DNA of 23,182 nucleotides from Chara braunii (taxonomy: Eukaryota; Streptophyta; Charophyceae; Charales; Characeae): the NCBI GenBank assembly GCA_003427395.1, contig BFEA01000029.1, forward strand, positions 5,059,861-5,083,042. The letters are read 5' to 3'. The translations under genes and the position numbers were made by a program. Below are positions 8,819-19,183 of this stretch, piece after piece. Under the pieces are notes generated by a model that saw nothing but the letters and a program-made list of their open reading frames with translations, did not search any database and had not been told where the DNA came from. How positions within the stretch are numbered: position 1 is the stretch's first letter; every line of letters begins with the position of its first letter.

Positions 8819-9252
8819 GGGCCCCGTTCCACTACCCTCGACTTGAAAAAATCTCAAGGGCGGCGCCGTTCCACTAGGCCCTTGAGACCGACGCCAACTT
8901 GCTAATCACAATTGTAAAGTGATTAGGGTTCCCGCCTGGTTAAACTCCCGCTCCGAAACTGAAGGGAGGCTGTAGGGTCCGCAGGCAAATTTCAAGTCAC
9001 CTCCCACGGCCGACTGGTTTTTCCTCGACCTTCCTTGAAAACGGCGCCAACATGCGCCGCCAGGTACCCCCGTCCGTTTTTTTTTACCCAACCACGGTGC
9101 ATCACATGTTCCCGCCCCTTTTGCGAGCGAGAACTGTAGGGTGTAGTGGAACGAAGCTGACGTCTAGTATTTTTTAATTACGTTTAGGCTCAAGGGCACA
9201 TGATGGGCTGCCCTTGAGTTTTTTTCAAGTTGAGGGTAGTGGAACGAGGCCC
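8819..9252. mobile_element. 434-bp MITE with TAT duplication and nested hairpins (family A)
   Basis: The two ends form a terminal inverted repeat of about 43 bp, with GGGCCCCGTTCCACTAC on the left and GGGCCTCGTTCCACTAC on the right when reverse-complemented. The repeat continues through CTTGAAAAAA and CTCAAGGGC. TAT lies immediately outside both ends (8816-8818 and 9253-9255). The word CGTTCCACTA is repeated in a subterminal position on each side. CTCAAGGGC occurs four times as two hairpins, 8853-8861 with 8878-8886 and 9189-9198 with 9209-9218. There is no transposase. A 3-bp duplication and GC-rich TIR are reminiscent of PIF/Harbinger, but the target is not the usual TWA, so the superfamily is open. 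Confidence 0.87.
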
Positions 9253-9340
9253 TATGTAGTCCTCAAACATCTATTTTTTGGATACTAGTGAATAGACCAT
9301 CCTTTGCCACTACCTGAGTCTTTCAACTTTTTGCAATCTT

Positions 9341-10200
9341 AGTCATTATTGCCCTCTTGTACATCTTCAACAGCAGCAAATACATACCTCATCATGTTAC
9401 TTATGCTCCCGTATGTGCTCCCATGTGTAACGACCATATCTTATCTCTGTTATTGTTTATGCTACAAACAAAAATGAATTCCAAACTGTAAAACTTACCA
9501 CGTATTTTTTTTCAAACCCAATATATGTCAGTTATAGTGAAAGGTTAGTCATCCCTGTCATTGTCCATTCATTGTTGCCCCCTCGTATATGTTCAACATG
9601 AACCAATACATATCTCATCATGTTACTTATGCTCCCTTATGTGCTCCCATGTATAACAACCATTTCTTATCTCTGTTATTGTTTATGCTACAAAAAAAAA
9701 TAGATTCTAAACTGTAAAACCTACCACGTCTTTTTTTTAAACCCAATATATGTCAATTATAGTGAGAGATGGTTAATGGAATGCCCAAAATTCGGGGGTT
9801 TTCGCCGTATCACCACAAACAATGTCCTTAAACATTTCGTGAACAAACAATGCAGGGTCATAGTACAAACATCAAATAATCAAACAGGCAAAAAATAAAA
9901 ATATAAAAATATAAAAAACACTATAAAACCCTATTCGGAGTAGCTTTCAGAGTCCGCCAAATGATTCTCCTAATTCGGTGTTTTTGCCAATTTTTTTTGT
10001 TACTGGTCCAAATACGTTGAAACTGAATACAGATATATCCTAAAGCATATAGATATCACAAAAAAAAAAGAATAAGAAAAAATCAAAAATTCATAGCAAT
10101 ATGGTAGTTTCGGTGAAAAAATCATCGAAAATGACACCACCTATTAACCATTAGTGATTATAGTGACAAGTTAGTCATCCTTGTCATTGCCCATTCACTT
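9341..10200 (+). repeat. Tandem repeat, about 226-bp unit, interrupted by an insertion
   Basis: The segment from 9351 (GCCCTCTTGTACAT) to about 9566 recurs from about 9577 with many shared long words, for example CATCATGTTACTTATGCTCC and TCTCTGTTATTGTTTATGCT. The offset is 224-226 bp. The unit's tail (GTTAGTCATCC and CATTGYCCATTCA) appears again at about 10168-10197, after the inserted element at 9766-10156. There is no coding potential. Confidence 0.85.
9766..10156. mobile_element. 391-bp inverted-repeat element with 10-bp TSD (family C)
   Basis: The decamer ATTATAGTGA occurs at 9756-9765 and again at 10157-10166, directly bordering the insert. The adjacent tandem unit carries the undisturbed site (GTTATAGTGA followed by AAGGTTAGTC near 9531-9550), so it serves as an empty site. 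The ends share an inverted ATGGTTAAT close to each terminus. The interior is AT-rich with no ORF. The 10-bp duplication suggests a Mutator-like (MULE) mechanism, but the short TIR is not diagnostic. Confidence 0.78.
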
Positions 10201-10429
10201 TCGTCCAACTTTTGTTTTCATTCTCCTCGTTTGTTTTTCCGTTTTTCTTATCATATACAATATTTTATTGAAGTCAATCTGTCTATTAGATCCAGGCGCA
10301 ACACATACACTCTCACACATACTGCTACATACACAAACATGATATATGTTTTCATCTACGCTATTATTCGTACTTCTAATTTTTATCGAATGCATGTTAC
10401 GGGTTTTGTTGTTGTATGTGCTAAGATGG

Positions 10430-11010
10430 TTGTTGTTGTGTTTGGTGTCGTGTACACTATTGTGTTTGCTACTCTCCTTGCTATTGTTTTGTTGTTTTCG
10501 TTTTCATAGTAAATATTATCTTTAATTTGATCTACACGGTTATCCTTGGCGATATTTATATCGCATTCTCTGCTACTAACTATATTATAGTACACTATGT
10601 TATACAATATTATGCCTACTGCTAACTATGATATTGTGTATATAACTACGTATAATGTAACTTCAACAAATAAAAATGCACGCAATTGTATAAAAGTTTA
10701 TTACTTGCATGTTATTGTTTTTTATGCTCTGTATGATAAGATTGATGTTGTTACCTCTAGTGTCGTGTACGTCGTTGTGTTTTATGTTATCCTCACTATT
10801 GTTTTTGTTGTTGTTTTTTCATAAGCAAATACTTTATTTGTTGTGTTATGTGTTGTCATTCTTATGACTATCTTAATGTTGCTTATATTGTTTTCTTCTG
10901 CATGTTGCTATACATTATTATTTGTACTCATAATTATATGGTTGTGTCCTACGACACATAACACAACTTCAACAAGTAAAAATATTTGCAATTGTATAAA
11001 ATAAAGAAAA
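10430..11010 (+). repeat. Degenerate tandem repeat, about 311-315-bp unit
   Basis: Two diverged units. TGTCGTGTAC followed by TTGTGTTT and CTATTGTTTT then TTTTCATA occurs at about 10446-10510 and again at about 10761-10825. ACTTCAACAARTAAAAAT followed by GCAATTGTATAAAA occurs at about 10660-10695 and 10968-11000. Both offsets are about 311-315 bp. The repeats look old. Confidence 0.6.
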
Positions 11011-11599
11011 AAAAAATGGACTGTTAAACACAACTCAATTTTATATATGTGGTTGACACCATTGTGCGATTGTTTGAATCCTATATTTTTAAAACACGAA
11101 AAAACTTCATTGCTCATCACATGTTTTTGTTTTTTTGTTATAAATAAATATTTTTGATATCGGTGCCATGTTTATTTGGATAACTCTTATCTAAATAATT
11201 TACTTCATTATTCCTAAAAAACACTAACAAAATCAAATATTGCAAATAGTATTTTTATAAACAATTTTTTAATTGAATAACAAATAAATAAAAAACATTT
11301 TTTTTAACTATACAACGATTTCATGGACGTGAGTGCACTTCTACATATTTGTCTCAGTACTGTACTATAAACTTTTATAGTTGTATGGATGTCAATAACG
11401 AACTATATAGGCTTTGTTGACCAATCGCGCTATTTAGCTATGAAGTATTTAAATATATTTTTATTAAAACGATTATAAAAAATTACCGCTACAACAACCT
11501 TTGTTGTCTGTTTCGTTTTTTTTTATAGATTTATCACGATGCAGTGTACTCACAATAAAAACGATCAATCATGTTGAGACTATGTGCGAGCTTACTATA

Positions 11600-11694
11600 G
11601 TGTTGCTAGTCCAACGCTTACTATAGAATGAAGTATTTAAATATATTTTTATAACCATTGTGTTGCTAGTCCAACGCTTACTATAGAATGAAGT
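11600..11694 (+). repeat. Perfect 35-bp direct repeat, 60-bp period
   Basis: GTGTTGCTAGTCCAACGC and the bases after it, through GAATGAAGT, occur identically at 11600-11634 and 11660-11694. The 25 bases starting ATGAAGTATTTAAATATA at 11628 also occur at 11440-11464. A recent local duplication in otherwise AT-rich DNA. Confidence 0.88.
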
Positions 11695-13261
11695 GACTTC
11701 TAAGACTTTTTTTTTTTTGCGATATATAACACGGAGTCTCACAAACGTGACATGTCACTTTCAATTCGACAATGTCACTATTCGGTTCATTCACATCTTA
11801 ACTATCAGTCTTCACACTCATTAAATAGATTATGAGATGATAATACAATTTTCCTGCATGACCCAAATGATATTTTTTTGTCTGTTTTTCAACAACAAAC
11901 ACATAACACTCATTATATAGTGAACTATCTATGAGTCACTCTCTTGTATTGGGATTGGGTCGTTTTAATTTGACACTTTGTTTTCAAATAACAAAGAGCA
12001 TTTTGTGCAATAAACCATGCGCACACTGATTTTATAATCCATACACTTTCAAGAAATTAATATTGTTGATAAAAACAAACACATAATGTGACGAATATGA
12101 ATCTGTAACCATCATTTTCCTTATCTTACTTTTTTTTGTTCTTTTGTTTTTGTTTTAATTCAATCTCTTTCGTGAAAGTGACGGCTTAATAATGAATTTC
12201 AAGTTATGCATTGAATGACATCGTGCTTGCATATTTATTCATCGATATATATACAAGAAACCACTTAAAAAATTGCACTATAGTAAATAGCTTAAGGGAA
12301 GTGACATAGTATTCATTTTGCAATGAATGACAATGTCTAACTAACCTACATGTCATCTTACGTATCATCAATTTGCCCATTGTTTTTAAGAGTATCATGA
12401 AAAGAGGGACAATCAATGCCGATTTTGTCGGTCGACTCCATTATTAATACTTGTGACATTGTTGAGCACATCGACATTGTTTACGTGTACGGTGGTTACG
12501 GTTGCCTCATCCAATCGTTGGAAGGCGAGTCAATAAGTTAAATCAAATGTTTAAATGGACAGGTAGTGAGATTATAATACGAAAAAATAATAATAATAAT
12601 AAAAAAAAAAGGATGATACAGTATGAGGAGAAGAAACAAAAATAGATAACATGATTTAAAGTGTCGAGCCGAAAAGTCGGATAAATTTAAAAAATGAACT
12701 ATAAATCATAATAAATGAGAAAATTATATTGGTGTATTATTATATTCGCAGTGAAAATCGTGAGAACAATGTAAGCATAAAAAAACAAATTGCAAAGTCG
12801 GGTCGAGACAACGAGAAACTTCAACAAGCCGCGACAAAGTTTTGATTGACAATAAACGACGATTTACATGAAATGTTACAAAACAAGAATGATGAGTTGA
12901 GGAAGTGGATTGAGAATTGTTTTACACAAAAAGCGATAGTAAGAGTTAAATGGCGGCCGTTTGCACATATTTTACCTCGACTGAGCCTGTAAAAAATAAT
13001 CAGTGACTGTTTTCAAGCACAACTCTGTTTTGTCGACAATAATCTCATGAGTTATTTTAAAAAATTGCACCCCGCATGTACGCATGTGTGTGATGACAAA
13101 CAATAAACAAACAATATTATTAACAATATTAAAATAAAAAATTACATTGACAAAAAAAAAAATTATGAAAAAAAAAAACTTAAGAGCGGAATTGAAAACG
13201 TACCATCGTAAAAAAAGGTTTGGTAAGTTAAAGATTAGTAAGAAAAAAAAACTTCTTCAAT

Positions 13262-13310
13262 GCTAGGCTCCCAGAGTGGCCCGGGGTCACTTGCCCAGCC
13301 GACCCAAAAT

Positions 13311-13341
<31 letters not shown>

Positions 13342-13417
13342 ATTTGGTGAAAAATTTCGATGCGACCGTGAGACAAAAGTTGTTCAGTTTATTTTTCTGC
13401 ATAACATAGTTTGTTTT

Positions 13418-13448
<31 letters not shown>

Positions 13449-13518
13449 CCTGGGACCTTACCTGATGCTTGCACGGGCTGGCCACCCGGGACCCGGGCGG
13501 CCCGACTGGTAGCCTAGC
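13262..13518. mobile_element. 257-bp inverted-repeat element with TTCAAT duplication (family D)
   Basis: The ends GCTAGGCTCCCAG and CTGGTAGCCTAGC form an inverted pair with one mismatch, and imperfect GC-rich pairing continues for about 45 bp. TTCAAT lies directly outside both ends (13256-13261 and 13519-13524). The arms are the only GC-rich DNA for kilobases. The middle holds a TA microsatellite (about 13319-13341) and a T-run of about 28. No ORF, and the superfamily is unknown. Confidence 0.8.
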
Positions 13519-13524
13519 TTCAAT

Positions 13525-15190
13525 GTATATATACCACCTTTAAAGTGTCAGTCACTTATCTAGTGCTCTTTTTCAGTGAGGTGAGATACCAACCTTCGGA
13601 AGATAATGAACAAGGCGACATGGGTTATAAAGATGAAAGAACAACAATTGTATTCACAGTCAATTGTCAAATAACATAAGAAAAAGAGGGATAACTTTGC
13701 ACAGAAAGTAAGGAACGAATATAAGAAAATGAGCAAGGGAAAAATGTCATAAATATGCATAGATGGATAACTTCACTTCCCCAACATGAGACAAACAATT
13801 AAAGACATTGCTAACCAATGCACTAAAAAAGTCATGAGCATTCACATTTCGTTAGACACAAGGAAAAAACAATGAAGAACGATGTAGGGCAAGCAGTGTA
13901 CGAACATGAGCGTTTACATTTAAGTGAACATAATTGTGACACAAAGATGGTGTCTTTTGAATTGGCATAGGAAGGTATCTCGGGCATGGTTCGGACATGG
14001 AACTTGAATACAGTCAATAATCTTTTAAAATTGCACATTGATGTCCAATATCTTTCGAAAAATAAGGTGAAGTATCTTTTATAACTATTGGTTATTCCAA
14101 TGAATGAAAGTCTTAAAGAACTTAAGTTGAATCATTTTTTCATAAGTAACTGAAAGTCATCAATCGATATAATTTAAAATTTTATTCGGACTCTGCTGTT
14201 TACACTGTTTTGTCACATTTGACTCATCTTATCTAATATTGATTATACCATAAATGATTTGCCAACCAGAGGAGGCGAAAATATTAAATGGTTGATAACC
14301 GATGAGCAAAAGGAGAAGAATCATGCACTGTATAAATACATGCAAGAATTTGATACATCTGTTTTTGTCATACTTTTACTTATTAAATTTGCAAGATAAA
14401 ATATCTTGAAGACAAAGAAATATTTATTCGTCGTTTCAAACTACATCCTAATTTTCAAAGTAGGTACAACAAGGGAAGATGTAAGAAGTTGAGAAAAAAA
14501 AAAACAGAGAGAAGAAAACAAAGACACTAATAAAAAATGAAGAATTCGGTAGTTTTTCATACCACAAATGGTAATAACTCAATAAATCTCTTATAAATTT
14601 TAGAGGATGCATATGAGGAGAGGCTGAAAAATTCAATAATTCTTTACAAGAAGGATGACCTATTAATCAAGTAACGGTCTGTTGTAAAAAAATATTTTTG
14701 TTAATTTGTAGATTGATATAGCAATAAAGACGCAGTCATTATTAGATTTCAGGGGGGCGATGTTTGATTTTTATCATACGTCATTTGGTTTGTTTGATTT
14801 ATGTGAGGCTATATAAATGACTTTTAACAAGATTACGGAATCTACTGAAAAATAACACAATATAATTTATATTTCATCTTGTCCATTGTCACCAATAATA
14901 AATATGAGATTTAGATAAGATATATATTTTTTAATTTTTCTATTTTTTTTTCAATATTTTTTTTTTTTCATTGTTCGTCCTTGGTATGATTTGTTTCCGT
15001 TTCGTCTTGTTATGAATTAAATTAGTCTGTGGTAAGCATTGTCCGTCGATTCAACGAACAGTTTGAAAAACTGGTGATGATGATAGGAAAAGAAAAACAA
15101 AATCCGCCTAAACTCATGTCATATAAAACTTTTCCACCATTCAATTTTGTCCCTCTATTATAAATAAGTACAATCACATGTTGCAGATGA
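13525..15190. other. AT-rich non-coding DNA
   Basis: No supported gene. Short minus-strand frames at 13560-13760, 13832-14038 and 14448-14636 are low-complexity Phe/Ser/Leu translations typical of AT-rich DNA. Confidence 0.65.
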
Positions 15191-15730
15191 GACTTGGACC
15201 TGAATTATTCCTCATTTTGTTGTCGAGCACATCAATTTTCGTCTGTCTCGCACAGGGCGAGAGCCCTCCCGACCACGTCACGCAGGAGTTAAACAAAACA
15301 CAATGAGAGACAACTTGGGGAACGACGCAGAAGAAATACTGTAAACCGCCGAGACGGACACGGCTGTGTCATCCCTTTGCCGCCCTAGACGGGTGCACCA
15401 GTCGTACTTCTCGCAGTCCCCTACGTCAGGATAGGTTTTCGAAGGCCACAACTTACCTTTCCTAAGGGGCTATCACCATCCCTAGGGATGTTTCCCTACC
15501 GAACTACTGACCCACATGCAAAACCTTTTAAATGCAATTGGAGAGGTAGGCCAGTCGAGGACATTTGTTTGCTCTCTGTAGTATAGGTACACGCGGTTAA
15601 AACGCCTATTAAGCCCGAACATTGTTTGACCTTTAGGGTGGTCATCTCCCAAGTACGAAGCGTACGTTAGTCGACTAGAACGGTCTTAACCAAACGTGAA
15701 ACCCTCAAGTACCCTTGTCCCTTAGATGTA
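15191..15730. other. GC-richer island of unknown origin
   Basis: Base composition rises abruptly from AT-rich to roughly balanced near 15191 and falls again near 15730. The block contains small palindromic words such as CTTACCTTTCCTAAGGGG and CATCCCTAGGGATG, but no long ORF, tRNA, rRNA or LTR signature that I can recognise. It may be an LTR or other transposon relic. Confidence 0.45.
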
Positions 15731-16342
15731 TGACAAAAAAAAGTTACTGCGATCGAGATATGACTACATCGAAATAAATGAATTGACTGATTCAGCTTAA
15801 GTCAAAACGATAACTGAAAGTAATCGATCATCAAAATATAAAACCAATAATGCACGATCGAAATAAAACCCGACCACCTCAGGTCGAACTAAATAAGTAA
15901 AATACTATACTGAACCGCCAATGGAGGCTTAGCTTCGACAGATAACCTCGATGTGGTCGACAAGGTAGTTCGACTGCCCCAGTTCTGACTTGATGAGATG
16001 CGTCGCCAAAACCATTCATTTCACTATATGTTGATCTATAATTGGGCACGCACACACCCGCCTCCATACATTTTAGACTTCTTTGATGACATGCTGCATT
16101 TCAGATGGTTATTGATCAGCTGCATTACTCGAAGTGTTACACGTTTTTCCCTCTAGGAAGTGGTCTGGGCCCGAGTACTGTTCCTCCTCGCCTGAGCGCA
16201 AAGCTCAGATCTCAGAAGTCGGGTCATCTCCACTGAATCGGCTGAATACCCCCTCGTAGAACGATCCACTCTGGGTCGATAACCATGTCGGCTCCTAAAG
16301 CAACGAACCCCGGCATTGTCGGGTGGTGGAAGGGATAGTGCA
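15731..16342. other. Unassigned non-coding stretch
   Basis: No supported feature. A 145-codon minus-strand frame (16153-16590) overlaps its right part, but it has no recognisable domain and covers a low-complexity repeat. Confidence 0.5.
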
Positions 16343-16403
16343 GGACCATCTAGGACCATATGGGACCATTTGGGACCAATTGGCAGTAACATGGGACCAA
16401 TGG
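16343..16403 (+). repeat. GGACCAWNNN 10-bp tandem repeat
   Basis: GGACCA begins at 16343, 16353, 16363, 16373 and, after an 11-bp diverged unit plus 10, at 16394. A short degenerate minisatellite. Confidence 0.85.
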
Positions 16404-17509
16404 ATTTTTTGGGGGATATATGTGGCTTGCCGTTTTCACACCTGGGACTACCACGTATGGAACGTGCGAGTAAAGGATGAATGAAGGTCATTGATTGCTC
16501 GAGATTTGTCTTGGGACTGAAGTTTTTCGGCGACGAGTGTAGTTTTACTTGGCTTTCTTGAGTGAGCGCGCTTGGCACCACTTCACTCAAGGTCAGTTGG
16601 CGACTCAGTTCCCCTTCACACCTATGTCAGCCCACACTTTGTCAACCTTGCTTTTCATTGAAGTTTCAAACGGAAAAAGTAGGAAAAAGGATGTGTGGTC
16701 ATCCGTGTGATATTGGTTTGAGAAAGGTTAATTCAGTGTCATCAAATAAATTTGATTCAGATAAAGAAAACAAAATCATACAGATTATGTCTTCTTCTTG
16801 AGATGACCTTTTCTATTATGAACGACCATATTTGTCTACACCTGTCCAAATGTTTCTCATCCCCTATCTCCCTTATCTCTTTTCGTCGTAAGAAAAAAAA
16901 AAAGGGTGTCGTTCAACCTTGACTAGCCTGGTCCAACACGCAGGCTATCGTCGATACCTTCACTCCACCCTACAAAACTCACTAGCACAAATGAACCATG
17001 GACCTCGCCACCACAACAGTTTCCATCGCATTTCACCCCTTTGATGACGTTGATGACGAGTCCCTTGACGCACCAAGAAACTCAAAACCTTCCTCGGTAG
17101 CTCCACCAGCGTGGCTTTAACGTCCACCGTTGCCGCTAAAATCCCACCATCAAATTTATAAAATTTGGGCCCTAGATAAAATCCATGTCAAAAGTTCACT
17201 CCCACCATGCCGCCCCGGTCCCGTAGTATCCCAAAAAACACGCCACAGGGCCAACACCAGCCAGAGGGAAATGGAGCAGAGTGCTTCTTACCTAGACTAT
17301 GGTTGTCCCCCTCCTCCTCTAATGCTCTATTGCAGACTTGCAGCCTCCTCCCACATTATCTTCGGCAGCCTTTCCAGCATCCCAGTATCACTAAAGTGTG
17401 TTGTCACACACTGACAACATTGGTGCTTCTATGTGGCAGCCGGGGACAATTGCCTTTTTATAGTGACTGAGGAGTGTTGCTCGTCACTCCAATCCCCAGG
17501 CAGAATCGC
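16404..17509. other. Unassigned stretch, no gene supported
   Basis: Moderately GC-rich from about 16900 to 17500 with short open frames (for example 17130-17414 and 17207-17470, plus strand) that overlap in different frames and show no domain. Could be decayed coding or transposon DNA. Confidence 0.45.
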
Positions 17510-17526
17510 GGGCTCACAGTGAGCCC
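17510..17526. repeat. Perfect 8-bp hairpin
   Basis: GGGCTCACAGTGAGCCC: an 8-bp arm, a single central A, then the exact complement. The arms are too close to form a stable loop, so it would act as an interrupted palindrome in duplex DNA. Confidence 0.8.
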
Positions 17527-17583
17527 TAGATCTGACCAAGATCAAAGGTGAACTGTGGCCGCACGACAGTCACTGCCTTAGTG

Positions 17584-17622
17584 GGGGCAGTTTCTTTAAC
17601 TGCCCCAATTTTTTTTTTTTTT
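17584..17622 (+). repeat. 9-bp stem hairpin followed by T-run
   Basis: GGGGCAGTT, loop TCTTT, AACTGCCCC (17584-17606), then AA and about 14 T. The shape is that of an intrinsic terminator. In a eukaryotic nucleus this mechanism is not expected, so I record the structure only. A T-run could stop RNA polymerase III, but no Pol III gene is seen upstream. Confidence 0.5.
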
Positions 17623-18470
17623 AATCTCATTTATCTCAGATTTTCAAGAGATAACTAAGATTTTGACATTTTCAAAAGTGTTTTTTTTTTTTTCTTTCCT
17701 GATAAGGGGTTGAAGAGATACAACCTCTTTTAGTTTGACGTATCTGACCCTTTTTTCCAGGGCAATATGTCAAGGAAAATGTTGTACTTAGCTTTTCTTT
17801 ATGTGACCTCTCATTTTCAGGCTCCCTCGAAGAACGGGAGTCTGACAGTACCTCTAGCAGGTTCTACCAAAGGTAGCACCTTGTGAGGACAAGTGTCCTT
17901 ACGAGAATGACCAAAAAAAAGGAAAACAACAAAAGAAAACAAAAAAATTAAAACTACTCTAACTTCACGCGCCTGACCCTTACCTCGACCAGGTGCATGG
18001 TGTTGAATTCAACTGCACTCCCTTCTTTTCCCTTTGCCCTACCCTGAAAATGGGGAGGGTAGTTGGCAAGTTGGGAGGAGTAAGATCTCCTCCTCCCAAG
18101 TTTCCAGTTTCCCTCTCTCTCTCTCTCACCCTCCAACTTCATTTTCCGCGCATGCGATATGAGCTATGGGATCTACGATCCTGCAGCCAAAAATATTTTA
18201 CCAACCAAAGTGGAAGCCCGTCGTGCTCCCACACCACCAAGTTTGGTTGCAATCCACCAACGAGGCGATGTTGCCTCGTTTCCCTATTTTTTTTTTTTCT
18301 TCTTTAACTGGTTGCTCATATCAGTTCCCCCCCCGTTTCCCCACTGTCCGCGCCCCAACAACTACAAGCCTGGGTGTAAAATTAAAAAAAAAACTAAAAA
18401 AAAAACAAAAAACTTACATAGTAGTTTCACGCCGTTCAGATATTGACATACAGACCCAAGCTTGAATACA
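17623..18470. other. Unassigned stretch with T-runs, no gene
   Basis: Contains T-runs near 17680-17693 and 18288-18300, a CT run near 18114-18127 and A-rich segments. The open frames overlap one another and are low complexity. Nothing else supported. Confidence 0.5.
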
Positions 18471-18484
18471 ACTGCAATGGGGCG

Positions 18485-18608
18485 GGGCACGCCAATTCCC
18501 ACGATGAGAGTCCTGCCCCTTGCGAGTGGGTCCTCCACGAAAACATGGAAAGATGCACCGCCATGGTTCTAGTATTTTGTGTATGTGGTGTGTGGTGGAG
18601 TGGCGCCC
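18485..18608 (+). mobile_element. Diverged GGGCC-type MITE relic (family A)
   Basis: The core ACATGGAAAGATGCACCGCC matches the 22653 element (ACATGGAAAAATACACCGCC). The right end GGTGGAGTGGCGCCC resembles the complement of the family terminus. The left end is uncertain, perhaps GGGGCACGCCAATTCCC. No target duplication is clear. Confidence 0.5.
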
Positions 18609-18623
18609 GTTGCTTAAGCAACG
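18608..18623. repeat. Perfect 16-bp palindrome
   Basis: CGTTGCTTAAGCAACG equals its own reverse complement. It lies directly at the right end of the family A relic. Confidence 0.9.
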
Positions 18624-18667
18624 TCGCCTATCTCCTAAACAAAGCGAGAGGGGGGGGGGGGACAAGA

Positions 18668-18718
<51 letters not shown>

Positions 18719-18730
18719 TATTATTATTAT
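18668..18730. repeat. AAT microsatellite turning into ATT palindrome
   Basis: About 17 AAT units run straight into about 4 ATT units, giving a self-complementary centre with arms of about 12 bp. It is preceded by a run of about 12 G (18650-18661). Confidence 0.95.
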
Positions 18731-18738
18731 GCCCTTAA

Positions 18739-19015
18739 ACCACCAGTACTTCCTAGAGTCGTGCCCATTAACGTGCCACAATTTTAGGAAATGTATGGGC
18801 TAGTACAGGAGCGCCAAAATCCGTCCACTATAAATGTTTCTACTCCGTTTTTTTCCACGGCCGATAGCTGGGCCAAATACTAGAGTCGTGCCTGTTAACG
18901 TGCCACGGTTTTAAGAAAAGTACAGGCTACTACAAGAGTGTCCAAATTCATCCGACGAGAAACGTTTCTATTTTTTTTTTTTCCGTGGTCGATAGTTGGG
19001 CCAAGTACTGGTGGT
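18739..19015 (+). mobile_element. 277-bp inverted-repeat element with TTAA duplication (family B)
   Basis: TTAAACCACCAGTACTT at the left edge and AAGTACTGGTGGTTTAA at the right are exact complements over 17 bp. TTAA flanks both sides (18735-18738 and 19016-19019). The interior is a tandem dimer with 127-bp offset: CTAGAGTCGTGCC and TTAACGTGCCAC at about 18753 recur at about 18880, each followed by a GTTTCTA and T-run and a GGGCCAA motif. The 8652-8801 copy is a monomer. A TTAA-type target recalls piggyBac or Kolobok, but the terminal bases are not the classic piggyBac ones. Confidence 0.88.
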
Positions 19016-19101
19016 TTAAAACGGATGTTTGTTCCTTCCACCCTGGGGCTCTATGTCCCTATTTGTTGTAAGTGCGTCACTTTGCGTTTTGTTTAGTTCT
19101 T

Positions 19102-19104
<3 letters not shown>

Positions 19105-19180
<76 letters not shown>
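19105..19180 (-). repeat. 76-nt T-run, poly(A) tail of a minus-strand SINE
   Basis: Uninterrupted T from 19105 to 19180. Read on the minus strand it directly follows a sequence with a tRNA-like head, as expected for the A-tail of a SINE. The exact length is unreliable in sequencing data. Confidence 0.85.

Positions 19181-19183
<3 letters not shown>

Larger units (their letters stand above)
10201..13261. other. AT-rich non-coding DNA
   Basis: Long AT-rich stretch with no credible ORF. The open frames present are short and have low-complexity composition. It contains the degenerate tandem repeats listed separately and many A and T runs. No RNA gene was recognised. Confidence 0.7.

Noticed and set aside
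9341-11010. CRISPR array
   Set aside because: Repeat units are long (226 and about 311 bp), adjacent and without unique spacers, and there is no cas gene.
16153-16590. 145-codon minus-strand frame
   Set aside because: No domain, composition of ordinary non-coding DNA, and it covers the GGACCA minisatellite. Kept only as part of an unassigned stretch.
17584-17622. Bacterial intrinsic terminator implying bacterial DNA
   Set aside because: No bacterial gene or operon lies nearby and the rest of the window is eukaryotic repeat DNA.
18159-18465. Three overlapping frames of 95-104 codons
   Set aside because: They overlap one another in different frames and cross T-runs and A-runs, with no domain.
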